Part shown: in pieces, positions 27,443-37,200 of the stretch
Position numbering within the stretch: the stretch's first letter is position 1
Layout of the letters: the number at the start of each line of letters is the position of its first letter
Source of the DNA: Streptomyces sp. TLI_235
Lineage (GTDB): Bacteria; Actinomycetota; Actinomycetes; Streptomycetales; Streptomycetaceae
Direction: 5' to 3'
Length of the DNA stretch: 64,000 bases
Assembly (NCBI GenBank): GCA_002300355.1
Contig: NSGV01000002.1
Coordinates: 682,001-746,000, forward strand
Position numbers and translations under genes: made by a program
The notes under the pieces: model-generated
Seen by the model: the letters and a program-made list of their open reading frames with translations, nothing else
The model's database searches: none
What the model was told of the DNA's origin: nothing

Positions 27443-27880
27443 TCAGGACCCGACGGTCCAGACCGCCTCCCGGGGCTCCTCCTGCGGAGCCAGCACGAAC
27501 GCGACCGCCTGCTCGACGGTCTCCGGGGAGGGCTCCGCCCACGGGCCGTCGCCCTGCGCGCGGACGTGCGCGAGCAGTTCCGGGTCCGGCGCCAGCCCGT
27601 ACTCCTGGAGGTAGTACGTCACCGTGTCGGTCCAGATCCACCGGCCGTCGGTGCGGAAGCCCATCGGCACGACGGCCCGGCGGCCCGGGTCGACCACGTC
27701 GTCCATCAGCATCGTGGTCAGCAGCACCGGCGCCCCTGCCCGCAGGTAGCGGGCGACCGCCTCGCGCTCGCCGTCCTCCTGGAGCCGCGGCCGGTCGGGC
27801 GCGAAACCGGGGCCGGTCGCCGGGTCCACGCTGTCGAACACCGCCGCGAGCCGGAACCCTTCGTGCACTGCCCTGATCAT
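27443..27880 (-). CDS. small cytosolic protein of the T7SS locus, unknown
   Basis: This 145-aa acidic protein starts at an ATG behind AGGAGGAGG. It has no signal peptide or membrane helix. The most distinctive stretch is MGFRTDGRWIWTDTVTYYLQ, followed by a helical segment HGL-type (LAPDPELLAHVRAQG) and a C-terminal ETVEQAVAFVLA helix. It lies between mycP and eccC on the same strand, so it is probably co-transcribed with them. Similar small proteins accompany streptomycete T7SS and toxin loci; a chaperone or immunity role is possible but not shown. Confidence 0.6.
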   Translation of the reverse strand: MIRAVHEGFRLAAVFDSVDPATGPGFAPDRPRLQEDGEREAVARYLRAGAPVLLTTMLMDDVVDPGRRAVVPMGFRTDGRWIWTDTVTYYLQEYGLAPDPELLAHVRAQGDGPWAEPSPETVEQAVAFVLAPQEEPREAVWTVGS

Positions 27881-28050
27881 GCCGTCCTCCTCCTACCGAT
27901 CCCTGGTCCGTACACCTTGTCCGACGGGCGAACGGGACCTCGAGGTTCACCGCGCCAGGAGCGCGGTGCGTCCGGCTGCGCGCGGGGACGTCGCGGGGAA
28001 CGGCCGTTCGGCTGCCCCACGCCCCGGGGCGGTGGGCGCCGCGGGTCCGT

Positions 28051-31000
28051 TCAATCCTTCCCCTCCTCCGCGATGTGTCCGGTCTGGACCTGGACCGTCC
28101 GTCGCCGGGTGATGTAGTACCCGCGCCCGGTGGCGAGCTGCCGGGGCTTGAAGTTGCCGAACAGGTAGCCCTCCGACGGCGGGCAGGACATCAGCAGCGC
28201 GGGCGAGTTGACCTCCTGCAGCTTGCGCAGCAGGGGGTCCGCGAGCCCCCGGCCGATGCCGTTGGCCCCCCGTGCGACGACCAGGTGCAGGCCGATCTCC
28301 GTTCCCTGGGAGAGGTATTCCAGCAGGGCGGCGAAGGGGTGGCTTCCGCTGCCGGAGCCCACCAGGTCGTAGTCGTCGACCAGGACGAACAGTTCCGGGC
28401 CGGTCCACCAGTCGCGCAGCCTGAGCCTGGCGGGGGTGATGTCGGCCGGCGGGACGCGGTTCTTCATCGCCCGGGACGCGCCGTCGACGATCTGGCGGAC
28501 CTTGTCGACGGCGACCGCGTAGCCGAGCCGGTACTCCTCGGGCACCGCGTCGTACAGGCCGCGCCGGTAGTCGACCAGCATGATGCGCGCCTGGGAGGGC
28601 GTGTAGGCGGTGGTGATGGCGTCGATCATCAGGCGCAGGAGGTTGGTCTTGCCGGATTCGGTGTCGCCGACAACCAGCAGGTGCGGGTTCTCCTCGAAGT
28701 CGTGCCACAGCGGGGAGATCTCGGTGTCCTCCAGGCCGATGGCGACCCGCAGGCGTCCCTGGGGGGCCGGGAGGCGTTCGGCCTCCAGGCTCAGCGGGAG
28801 CATCCGCACCCCGGGGGCGCGGGGCCCGCTCCAGTGCGCGACCACGGCGTCCACCAGGTCGGCGATGCCCTCGCCGAGGTCGTCGGTCCGCCCGGAGCCG
28901 TCGATCCTGGGCAGCGCGGCGAGGAAGTGCAGCTGCTCCTCGGTGAGGCCGCGGCCGGGGAGTTTGGGGACCTTGGTGGCGGCCCGCATGTTGATCACGG
29001 AGTCGACGGCGTCACCGAGGCGCAGCTCGAACCGGGTCTGCAGTTGGTCGCGCAGGCCGCCGGCGATCTCGCCCCAGCGGGTGGTGCCGATGACCAGGTG
29101 GACCCCGTAGTTGAGGCCGCGCTGGGACATCAGGGTGAGCGGCTGGACGAGGTCGTTGAACTCCTGGCGCAGGGTGTTCCAGCCGTCGATGACCAGGAAG
29201 ACGTCGCCGTGCTGCTCCTCCTCGGGCAGGTCGCCCGCCGCCCGGCGGCGGCGGAAGTCGGAGACCGAGTCGATGCCGAGTGCGGCGAAGTACCGCTCCC
29301 GGCGGGTGATGACGGTGTTGACCTCGGCGACGGTGCGCAGCACCCGCTCGCCGTCGTGCCGGCCGGTGACACCGCCCACGTGCGGCAGGCTGCGCAGGGT
29401 GGAGAGCGTGCCGCCACCGAAGTCGAGGCAGTAGAACTGGACTTCGGCCGGGGTGTGGGTGAGGGCCAGGCCGGCGATCAGGCTGCGCAGCAGCGTGCTC
29501 TTGCCGCTCTGCGGGGCGCCGGCGACGCCGACGTGCCCGCCGGCGCCGGCCAGGTCCGCAATGAGCAGGTCGCGCAGCTGCTGGAAGGGGCGGTCGACCA
29601 CGCCGAGGGGCAGCCTGAGGGTGCCGTGGCTGCCCGCGTGCTCGGTGGTGAGACCGCGCCGGGGGTGCGGAACGAGCGGGGGCAGCAGTTCGTCGAGGGT
29701 GGGCGGGACATCCAGCGGCGGCAGCCAGACCCGGTGGGCGGGCGGGCCGGCGTCGTGGAGCCGGCCGGTAGCGACCTCCAGGAGGGAGCCGACGGGGCCC
29801 TGCTCCTCCTCCGGCTCGACCGGGCTGGTCTGCGGTCGGCGGGGCATCACGTAGTCGGTGCCGTAGGCGACGACCTGCCCGGCGATCGCGGCCTGTCGGG
29901 CCGCACTGCGCTTGGGCCGGTACGGGCCGGAGACGTAGGCGGCCTTGAACCGGGTCAGGGTGGAGATGTCGCTGCGAAGGAAGCCGTTGCCGGGCTGGGA
30001 GGGCAGCTGGTAGGCGTCGGGGACGCCGAGGACGCCGCGGCTCTCCATGGCGGAGAAGGTCCGCAGGCCGATCCGGTAGGACAGGTGGGACTCCAACGCG
30101 CTCATCCGGCCCTCGTCGAGCCGCTGCGAGGCGAGCAGCAGGTGGACGCCGAGGGAGCGGCCGAGTCGACCGATCATGATGAAGAGCTCCATGAAGTCCC
30201 GGTGCGCGGACAGCAGTTCGCTGAACTCGTCGACGACGACGAAGAGCGTGGGCAGCGGACGCAGCACGGTGCCGGCGGCGCGCGCGGTCTCGTGGTCCAG
30301 CAGCGAGGCGTAGCCGGCGTCGCGCAACAGCTCCTGGCGCCGGACGAGTTCGCCGTGCAGGGCGTCGCGCATGCGGTCGACGAGGGAGGACTCGTCCGCC
30401 AGGTTGGTGATCACCGCGGAGGTGTGCGGCAGGGTGTCGAGGCCGAGGAAGGTGGCGCCGCCCTTGAAGTCGACCAGGACGAAGTTGAGCACCTCGGAGG
30501 AGTGGGTGACGGCCAGGGCGAGCACCAGGGTGCGCAGCAGTTCCGACTTGCCGGAGCCGGTGGCGCCGATCAGCATGCCGTGCGGGCCCATGCCCCCCTG
30601 GGCGGATTCCTTGAGGTCGAGGTCGACAGGCCGCCCGTCGGGGCCGAGCCCCAGCGGGACGCGCAGCCGCTGCGGGATGCCGCGCTGCGCCCAGAGCGCG
30701 TCGACGTCCAGGGTGTTGAGGTCGGCGATGCCGAGCAGGGCGGTGAGGTCGAAGTCGGTGGCGAGCGGTTCGGCGGCGTCGACGCCGTCGGCGATCCGGT
30801 AGCGGGCGAGCCGGGCCGCGAGCCTGGTCGCGGCGGGCAGGGCGAGCGCGTCGGGCCGGCCGAGGTCGGTGACGACGTCCTTGCGGTTGCTGTCCGACCC
30901 GACCATGGTGAGTCGGCCGTCCTCGATCCGCAGGCGCAGGGTGGTGCGGGCCGGGGACCACTCCAGGGTGTCGGCGAGGTCGATCAGGACGGCGTTGCGG

Positions 31001-32019
31001 TATCCGGCGAGGGCCGCCCGGCTCCCGGTGTGCGCGCCGGGACCGTCGAGGACCACGACGGTGAAGGGTTCGTCGCGTTCGGGCGCGGCGTCCGGTTCGA
31101 AGCCGGGACGGCCGGTGAACTCCTCGCCGAGCAGCTGCTCGACCTCGCCGAGGCTGCCCGCAACCAGCCGGACCGGGCCGGCGCCGTCCGTGTCGGTCGG
31201 GTGCAGGGCGTGCGGCAGCCACTTGGTCCACTCCCACTCCGCCCGCTGTTCGACGGCCGTGACGACGGCGACGGTCAACTCGTCCGGGCCGTGCACCACG
31301 GCGAGTTGGGCGAGCACGGCGCGCAGCATGGCTCGGGCGGTCGCGGGGTCGTCGGAGCGCAGCAGCACGTGGGCGAAGCCGCGCAGGTGGATGGCCATCG
31401 GCTGGTCGTCGACGGTGCCGTAAGCGTGGATGAAGCGGCGCAGCGCGTGGGCGCACAGCGGCTCCAGGTCCTCGACCGGCTTGGTGGCGAGCGGGGCCAG
31501 CGGGGTGGCCAGGCGCTGGGTGCCGAGGCCGATCCGGACGTCGCTGAAGTCCGGGTGGGTGAGTCGGCGCTCCCACAGCCGGCTGGTGCCGACCAGCGTC
31601 CACAGTTCCTCGGGGGCCGGGTGGCGCCAGGCGAGCGCCAGGCGCTGCGCGTCGATCGAATGGCGCACCTGGCGGCGCATCTGGGAGAGGTAGCGCAGGT
31701 AGTCGCGCCGCTCGGCGCGCAGTTGCTGCTTGCGGTCGCTGGAGCCCCGGATCAGCTGGGTGAGGAGCATGCCGACGGCGGAGAGCGCCATCATGCCCAT
31801 CGCGAGGTAGCTGAGCGCACCGCCCCCCTGGGTGCCACCGGGGTGCAGGAACATGAAAACCATCGACAGCGAACCGAGCGCCATCGGGGCCATGGTGAGC
31901 ACGCTCGACATGCCGCTCTGCTTCTCCGGTAGACCCGGCGGCTCCTGCAACTGGACCTCGCCGTCGGGCATCGCCGGCCCCGGCCGCCGGGGCTTCCGCT
32001 TGATCAGCACCACGCCCAC
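28051..32019 (-). CDS. eccC: T7SS FtsK/SpoIIIE ATPase EccC (fused EccCa-EccCb)
   Basis: This 1,322-aa protein has two N-terminal membrane helices (MAPMALGSLSMVFMFLH; LSYLAMGMMALSAVGMLLTQ) followed by three FtsK-like ATPase domains. The P-loops are GATGSGKSELL (near residue 484), GAPQSGKSTLL (near 833) and GDTESGKTNLL (near 1117). Domain 1 has LVDFKGGATF and the Walker B VVVDEFSELL with Glu. Domains 2 and 3 have FLVIDGW and FVLVDDYD, lacking that Glu, as is usual for EccC. It is the motor that recognises and drives substrates across the membrane. It starts with GTG at 32019 behind GAGGAGG and is divergent from eccD. Confidence 0.95.
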   Translation of the reverse strand: MGVVLIKRKPRRPGPAMPDGEVQLQEPPGLPEKQSGMSSVLTMAPMALGSLSMVFMFLHPGGTQGGGALSYLAMGMMALSAVGMLLTQLIRGSSDRKQQLRAERRDYLRYLSQMRRQVRHSIDAQRLALAWRHPAPEELWTLVGTSRLWERRLTHPDFSDVRIGLGTQRLATPLAPLATKPVEDLEPLCAHALRRFIHAYGTVDDQPMAIHLRGFAHVLLRSDDPATARAMLRAVLAQLAVVHGPDELTVAVVTAVEQRAEWEWTKWLPHALHPTDTDGAGPVRLVAGSLGEVEQLLGEEFTGRPGFEPDAAPERDEPFTVVVLDGPGAHTGSRAALAGYRNAVLIDLADTLEWSPARTTLRLRIEDGRLTMVGSDSNRKDVVTDLGRPDALALPAATRLAARLARYRIADGVDAAEPLATDFDLTALLGIADLNTLDVDALWAQRGIPQRLRVPLGLGPDGRPVDLDLKESAQGGMGPHGMLIGATGSGKSELLRTLVLALAVTHSSEVLNFVLVDFKGGATFLGLDTLPHTSAVITNLADESSLVDRMRDALHGELVRRQELLRDAGYASLLDHETARAAGTVLRPLPTLFVVVDEFSELLSAHRDFMELFIMIGRLGRSLGVHLLLASQRLDEGRMSALESHLSYRIGLRTFSAMESRGVLGVPDAYQLPSQPGNGFLRSDISTLTRFKAAYVSGPYRPKRSAARQAAIAGQVVAYGTDYVMPRRPQTSPVEPEEEQGPVGSLLEVATGRLHDAGPPAHRVWLPPLDVPPTLDELLPPLVPHPRRGLTTEHAGSHGTLRLPLGVVDRPFQQLRDLLIADLAGAGGHVGVAGAPQSGKSTLLRSLIAGLALTHTPAEVQFYCLDFGGGTLSTLRSLPHVGGVTGRHDGERVLRTVAEVNTVITRRERYFAALGIDSVSDFRRRRAAGDLPEEEQHGDVFLVIDGWNTLRQEFNDLVQPLTLMSQRGLNYGVHLVIGTTRWGEIAGGLRDQLQTRFELRLGDAVDSVINMRAATKVPKLPGRGLTEEQLHFLAALPRIDGSGRTDDLGEGIADLVDAVVAHWSGPRAPGVRMLPLSLEAERLPAPQGRLRVAIGLEDTEISPLWHDFEENPHLLVVGDTESGKTNLLRLMIDAITTAYTPSQARIMLVDYRRGLYDAVPEEYRLGYAVAVDKVRQIVDGASRAMKNRVPPADITPARLRLRDWWTGPELFVLVDDYDLVGSGSGSHPFAALLEYLSQGTEIGLHLVVARGANGIGRGLADPLLRKLQEVNSPALLMSCPPSEGYLFGNFKPRQLATGRGYYITRRRTVQVQTGHIAEEGKD

Positions 32020-32077
32020 CTGAGCCTCCTCGCCGCCGTAGCCGTCTTCCAGGCTGACGGACGGCGGGGGGCGCCGG

Positions 32078-32094
32078 GTTCAGCCGGTTTGAAC
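32078..32094. promoter_or_regulatory. inverted repeat between divergent eccC and eccD
   Basis: GTTCA (32078-32082) and TGAAC (32090-32094) form a 5-bp inverted repeat with a 7-bp spacer, within the 161-nt divergent promoter region of eccC and eccD. It is a weak candidate for a shared operator. Confidence 0.25.
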
Positions 32095-32180
32095 ACACGG
32101 CGCCCGACCGGCCGTTCTCCGGAGCGGAGAGCGAAGTGCGCCCGAAGCACGGGGTGCGCCCACCGAGCCGAAGGACGGGA

Positions 32181-33563
32181 ATGAGCAGCAGTGTCGTCGC
32201 AGGACTGTGCCGATTGAGGTTCCACGCACCGGGTACGGCGTTCGAACTGGCGGTCCCCGCCGACGTTCCGCTGGCCGACCTGCTGCCCGCCGTCCTGGGC
32301 CATGCCGGCCCCGACCTCGCCGAGGACGGGCTGGAGCACGGCGGCTGGGTGCTGCAGCGGCTGGGCGAGGAACCGCTGGACGAGGAGCGCAGCGCCGAGG
32401 CGCTGGGCCTGCACGACGGAGAGTCCCTCTACCTGAGGGAACGTCACAAGACCCTGCCGCCGGTGCACTTCGACGACCTGGTGGACGGCGTGGCCACCGG
32501 TGTGCGCGGGCGGGGCGACACCTGGCGTCCGGCCGCGACCCGGGTCGTGTCGCTGGCCCTGGCGCTGACCGCGTTCGCGGCGGGATGGGCGCCGCTGGCC
32601 GCGTCCGGTCCGGGCGCCCCGCGTACGGCGGCTGCGGCCCTGGTGGCGCTGCTGCTGCTGTTCGGCGCGGCCGGCGCCTCCCGGGCGATGGCCGACGCGG
32701 GCACCGGCGCCGCGCTGGGCGCGGCGGCCGTGCCGTACCTGGCCCTGGCCGCGTTCCTGGTCCCGCAGGGGCCGAGCGGCGACGACCTGCTCGGGGCGCA
32801 GACGCTGGCGGCGTCCTCGGCCGCGGCCGGGGCCGCGGTCCTGGCCCTTGCGGCGGTCGGCGCGGCGACACCGCTGTTCCTCGGGGTGGTCCTGACCGCC
32901 CTGCTCGGCATGCTGGCGGGGGCCCTGCTGCTCGTCGGGCTGACGCCGTCCGCCGTGGTGGCGGTGATGGCGGTCGCGGCGGTACTGGCGGGCGCGTTCG
33001 TGCCCTCGACGGCCTTCCGGCTGTCCGGGCTGCGGCTGCCGATGCTGCCGCGCAACGCGGAGGAGCTGCAGGAGAACATCGATCCGGTGCCGGCGTCCGC
33101 CGTCCTTCCCCGCGCGCTGGTGGCGGACGACTACCTGATGGCCTTCCACACCGCGATCGGCGCGGTCTGCACGGCCTGTCTGGCGGTCCTGCCCTTCGTC
33201 GACGGCTGGGCCGGGCCCGCCGAGACCGCCGCCCTGAGCCTGCTGCTCCTGCTGCACGCGCGGGCCGTCGGCAGCATCCGCCAGCGGCTGGTCGTCCTGC
33301 TGCCGGGCGTGTTCGGCGTGCTGCTCCTGCTCGCCGGCACCGTGGCCACCGTGTCGGCGACCGGGCGGCTGGCGCTGGCAGGTGCGCTGCCGGCCGCGGG
33401 GGCCGTGCTCCTCGTGGTCGGCTGGACGGTGCCCGGCCGGCGGCTGCTCCCGTACTGGGGGCGCGCCGCCGACATCCTGCACACCCTGTGCGCCCTCTCC
33501 CTGCTGCCGCTGGCGCTCCAGGCGTGCGGCGTCTACCGGACCCTGCGCGGTCTGGGCGGCTGA
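32181..33563 (+). CDS. eccD: T7SS integral membrane channel protein EccD
   Basis: This 460-aa protein has an N-terminal ubiquitin-like cytosolic domain (about residues 1-95, GLCRLRFHAPGTAFELAVP; DGESLYLRERHKTLPP) and then about 11 hydrophobic helices to the C-terminus. EccD dimers form the membrane scaffold of ESX complexes together with EccB, EccC and EccE. The ATG at 32181 directly follows AAGGACGGGA. It is the only plus-strand gene of the core and is separated from the next gene by a strong bidirectional hairpin. Confidence 0.9.
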   Translation: MSSSVVAGLCRLRFHAPGTAFELAVPADVPLADLLPAVLGHAGPDLAEDGLEHGGWVLQRLGEEPLDEERSAEALGLHDGESLYLRERHKTLPPVHFDDLVDGVATGVRGRGDTWRPAATRVVSLALALTAFAAGWAPLAASGPGAPRTAAAALVALLLLFGAAGASRAMADAGTGAALGAAAVPYLALAAFLVPQGPSGDDLLGAQTLAASSAAAGAAVLALAAVGAATPLFLGVVLTALLGMLAGALLLVGLTPSAVVAVMAVAAVLAGAFVPSTAFRLSGLRLPMLPRNAEELQENIDPVPASAVLPRALVADDYLMAFHTAIGAVCTACLAVLPFVDGWAGPAETAALSLLLLLHARAVGSIRQRLVVLLPGVFGVLLLLAGTVATVSATGRLALAGALPAAGAVLLVVGWTVPGRRLLPYWGRAADILHTLCALSLLPLALQACGVYRTLRGLGG

Positions 33564-33564
33564 G

Positions 33565-33594
33565 CCGGACGGCGTCCCGGTCGCCGCCGTCCGG
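33565..33594. terminator. bidirectional terminator between eccD and the T7SS-associated gene
   Basis: CCGGACGGCG (33565-33574) and CGCCGTCCGG (33585-33594) form a perfect 10-bp stem with a 10-nt loop, filling the 32-nt gap between two convergent stop codons. This is the clearest terminator in the window. Confidence 0.7.
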
Positions 33595-33595
33595 T

Positions 33596-34228
33596 TCAGT
33601 CGAACGGGCGCAGCGGGCGTCCGCGTCCGCCCTCGCGGTCGAGGGCGTCGACGGCTTTCCAGAGCGCTCCGGGGTCCAGCCGCATCGCGGCCGGGGCCCC
33701 GGGGTTGACCACGATCCCGAGTCCCGGCGGCAGTCGGCCCAGCAGCGTGCCGGGGCCGATCACGGCGTGGCCGGGGTCGCCGGCCGCCGCCAGCCACGAC
33801 CGGGCGGAGTAGACCACCACGGCCGGGTCGCCGTCCGGGAGCGTGAAGCCGCCGACCTCGCCGTACTCGTCCAGCAGGACGGCGACCCGGGCCCCGGCGA
33901 GCGCGCGGTGGACGTCCTCGGGCAGCCCGTACCCGGTCGCCGCCGCCCGGACGGCGGCGTCCACCGGGTCGGTCGGCGGAGGCCAGCCGCGCGCGGTCGG
34001 CGACGGGCGGTACGCGGCGTTCTCCGCGAACTCCCGGACGGAGCCGTCCTCGCCGGCCCGCCACCGCCCGATCACCGCCCAGGGCGGCGGCTCTCCCTCG
34101 CCCCGCCAGTGCGGGTCGACCAGCCCGATCCACTGTCCGGGGGCCGCCGCGGCGGCGGCCCGGATCCGGTCGGGCACCGGGCCCGGGTCCGGGTCCGGGT
34201 CCGTGCGGTCCTGGTCGGCGGTGGTCAT
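33596..34228 (-). CDS. type VII secretion system-associated protein
   Basis: This 210-aa protein has an ATG behind GAGAGGAACG. An Asp/Pro-rich N-terminus (about 20 residues) is followed by a first domain with APGQWIGLVDPHWRGEG and WAVIGRWRAGEDG, then a region of YRPSPTARGWPPPTDPVDAA type, and an SseB/EspG-like second half (VAVLLDEYGEVGGFTLPDG; LGIVVNPGAPAAMRLD). This layout matches proteins commonly annotated as T7SS-associated in streptomycetes. The gene starts 38 nt after the giant gene ends, on the same strand, so it is its co-transcribed partner. It may be a chaperone or an immunity factor; neither is proven. Confidence 0.72.
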   Translation of the reverse strand: MTTADQDRTDPDPDPGPVPDRIRAAAAAAPGQWIGLVDPHWRGEGEPPPWAVIGRWRAGEDGSVREFAENAAYRPSPTARGWPPPTDPVDAAVRAAATGYGLPEDVHRALAGARVAVLLDEYGEVGGFTLPDGDPAVVVYSARSWLAAAGDPGHAVIGPGTLLGRLPPGLGIVVNPGAPAAMRLDPGALWKAVDALDREGGRGRPLRPFD

Positions 34229-34266
34229 CACGTTCCTCTCGGTCGGGGGCGGGGGCGGGGGCGGGT

Positions 34267-37200
34267 CTACTGGTCGTGGTACTCGAACTCGTCGTCGGAG
34301 AGCGGGAGCGGGTCCTCCAGCCGACCGTAGACGACCCACTGGTTCTGCGGCAGCACGGTCCGCTCCCCGCTGTCCAGCGGGACGTTCAGCGGGTGCTCCG
34401 GCGGGATGATCCGGACGGGAATCCAGGTCACTCCGCTCCCGAAGAGGATCTCCAGCTCCTCGGGGCTCACCGAGATCGCCGGCAGGTACGCGCCCTGGAC
34501 GTTCTCGGGCACGTAGAGGTGCATGCGGATCAGCCGTTCGGCGAAGGACCCGTGCAACTGCTCGCCCACCGTGGCGGAGACGAAGGTGGGTTCGTGGACC
34601 GCCACGCCGACCTGCAGGCCCACCGGGTGCCCCCAGTTCCCCACGAACGGAGCGCCCCGGCTCACCAGGAGCGGCGCCGTCACGGGGCACTGCGTGATCG
34701 CGTCGCCGATGGCCTCGATGTACTGCAGGACGGTCGGGCCGTGGGGGTGGGCAGCGATGTCCGCGCCCGGGTCCAGGTCCAGCGTCCACTGGGCTTGCTT
34801 GATCTGGTAGTACGAGAGCTCGTCGGCCGCGCCGCCGTCCCCGTCCTCGCTGGGGTTCGTGTAGAACTCCAGCGCCGACCGGTGGTGGTCGTCCAGTTCG
34901 GCGACGAACTCCGTCATCCGCTCCAGCGCGGCGGCCCGGTCCTGTGCCGTCTGCTGGTCCCGGGCGATCGCCGTGTGGAACTCCAGTTGCGCGTAGCGCA
35001 GTCGGAAGTCGCGGGGCATGGCCTCGAAGTGGTCGTGGGCCAGTTGCCAACCGCCGCTCTGGTGGAAGAACGCCTCGGCGGCCTGCGTGCCGGTCACACC
35101 GGGCGGCCAGTTGGCCGGGTTGAGCCATCCCGCAGCCGGCGGCATGTGCTGGCCGATCACCGGTGGCACGTCGAGGGCGTTGTCCGGCTCGGGCCCCACC
35201 AGGTCGTTCAGCACGTTCGCGATGTCGTCGGCCGAGTGGTCGAGGTGCCGCCCGCCGTCGTTCCGGGCGGCCGGGGCGTCGTCGGCCGGCTCCGGGTGGA
35301 AGGTCCGGAACAGCCCCGCCGCCCCGTCCGGGCCGGCCTTGACGTAGAGGCTCGCGGTCGGCTGCTCGCCGCTGACGCCGGTGCGGCCGGTCGGCGCGTG
35401 CACGGTCAGTCCGGTCAGCCGGGCGACCTCCCGGGCCTGCTCGGCGGACTCGCAGCTGAGCAGGGTGATCGAGGCCGGTCCGCGGCCCTCCTCCGCGGGC
35501 CCGTCGGCGACCTTCCGGGCGAGGTCGGCGAGCTTGCGCCTGAGCAGCAGGCCGACCTCGGAGCCGGTGACGTTGCGGGCCGTGGTGCCGTCGGCCAGCG
35601 GGAGGTCGAACCCGTGCGGTCCGCCGTGGGCCGCGAAGAAGTACGTGTGTTTCCCGTCCCACGGCACCTGCTGCGGCGAGCCGACCGCGGAGCCGTCGGC
35701 GGAGCGGGGCACGAAGGTGGTGACCGAGCCGAGCTCGGGGTAGAGCTCCGCCCGGGACGCCCAGTCGGCCTCGTCGAACAGCGCCTGGCCGAACTCCCTG
35801 CCGGCGGCGTCGGTGATCGAGTGCGCGAGCAGCTGCCCGTCCGGGACGGTCCGCCCGTCGGGCAGCCGTACCCCGCCGTCGGCGGGGGCGTCTTCCTCGG
35901 CCGAGACTTCGTGCGCCTTGAGCCGGACGTACGGGACGCCGTCCTCCGCCTGCAGGACGGTGCGCCCGGTGACCCGCATCCGGGCTCCGGGCAGGAACAG
36001 GACCTCCTTCTCCTGCATGTGGGAGGAGAACGGCGCGATGTCCCGGCCGTTGACGCCGGTCGCCTCCACCTCCAGCAGGACCCGGTACTCCTCCGCGCCG
36101 TCGTACTTCTTCATGAAGCCCAGCGAGACGCTCTCGTCGCTGCTGAAGCTCGCGAAGGTCCGGTGCAGGACGACGTCGCCGTGGTACTCCGGGCCGGGGG
36201 GACGGCCTGTCGGCCTCGACGGGTCCTCCAGCGTGCCGTCGCCGCGGAACAGCGTCCCGCGCGCCGGGGGCAGCAGCTCCAGGGCTTCCCTCAGCAGGTG
36301 GCCGTGGAGCGCCATCTCCTTGCGGATGCTCTCCAGCCGGGCCTCGTCCAGGGAGTCGGCGAGGCGCCACGGGTCCTGGCGCTCCGCGCCGTCCGGCGCC
36401 ACGAGGTCCTCGATCGACCTCGGGAGGACGGTACCGTCCTGGTGGTGCTGGGCGAGCAGCGCCGCGATCTTCCCGCGGAGCACGGGCCCGGCGCCGGGGC
36501 CGGGGTTCTTCAGCAGCACGTTCATCAGCGAGTGGGCCGGCCCGGTGTAGGTGTACAGGGCGACGAAGTGGGCGTGGCCGAGCGCGCCGGTGACCTGCTT
36601 GGCGTCGGTGACGCCGTTGCGGGCCATCCAGTCCTGGTAGTCCTTCACCCCCGGCGCGGGGGCGGGCAGGGTCTCCGCCAGCATGTCCCGGCGGCTCCGC
36701 GTCTCCGCGAGGACCTCCTCGTCGACCTCCCGCGAGCTCCCGGCCCAGTCCAGGTAGGTGCGCTCGTGCGGCAGGCCGGCCGTCAGCGCGGCCGGTGCCG
36801 GGTGCTCGGAGACCTGCCCGATCGGCACCCCGTCCCAACCCTCCGCGGTCGGGCGCAGCTCGTGCACCGGCACGCCCGGCAGGTTCCGGTACATCCCGGC
36901 CCCGTCGGTGTACCCGTGGTCGGGGAACGCCCCGGCGAGCCGCATGCCCGCCACCACCTCGTGCACCGTGTGGGCCCCGGTCGGCAGCAGCCACCCGTAC
37001 AGGGCCCGGGCGAACGGCCCGGGGTTGCTCCCGCCGAGGCGCAGATAGGCGTGCACGGCGTCGGCGGCGGCGCGGGACACCCCGGCGGCCGTCCGGATGC
37101 CCCGGCCCGCGAGGTCCGTGTGCCAGGCGTCGTCGGCCACCGGGACCTCGGGGCGGTCGGCCCGGAAGTGGGCGGCGGCCCGCTCATGGAACGCCTGCAT

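Noticed and set aside
33596..36994. A 1,132-codon minus-strand frame running from the T7SS-associated gene into the giant gene region
   Set aside because: Only the part up to the ATG at 34228 has a ribosome site and domain content. The rest is an alternative frame of the giant gene.
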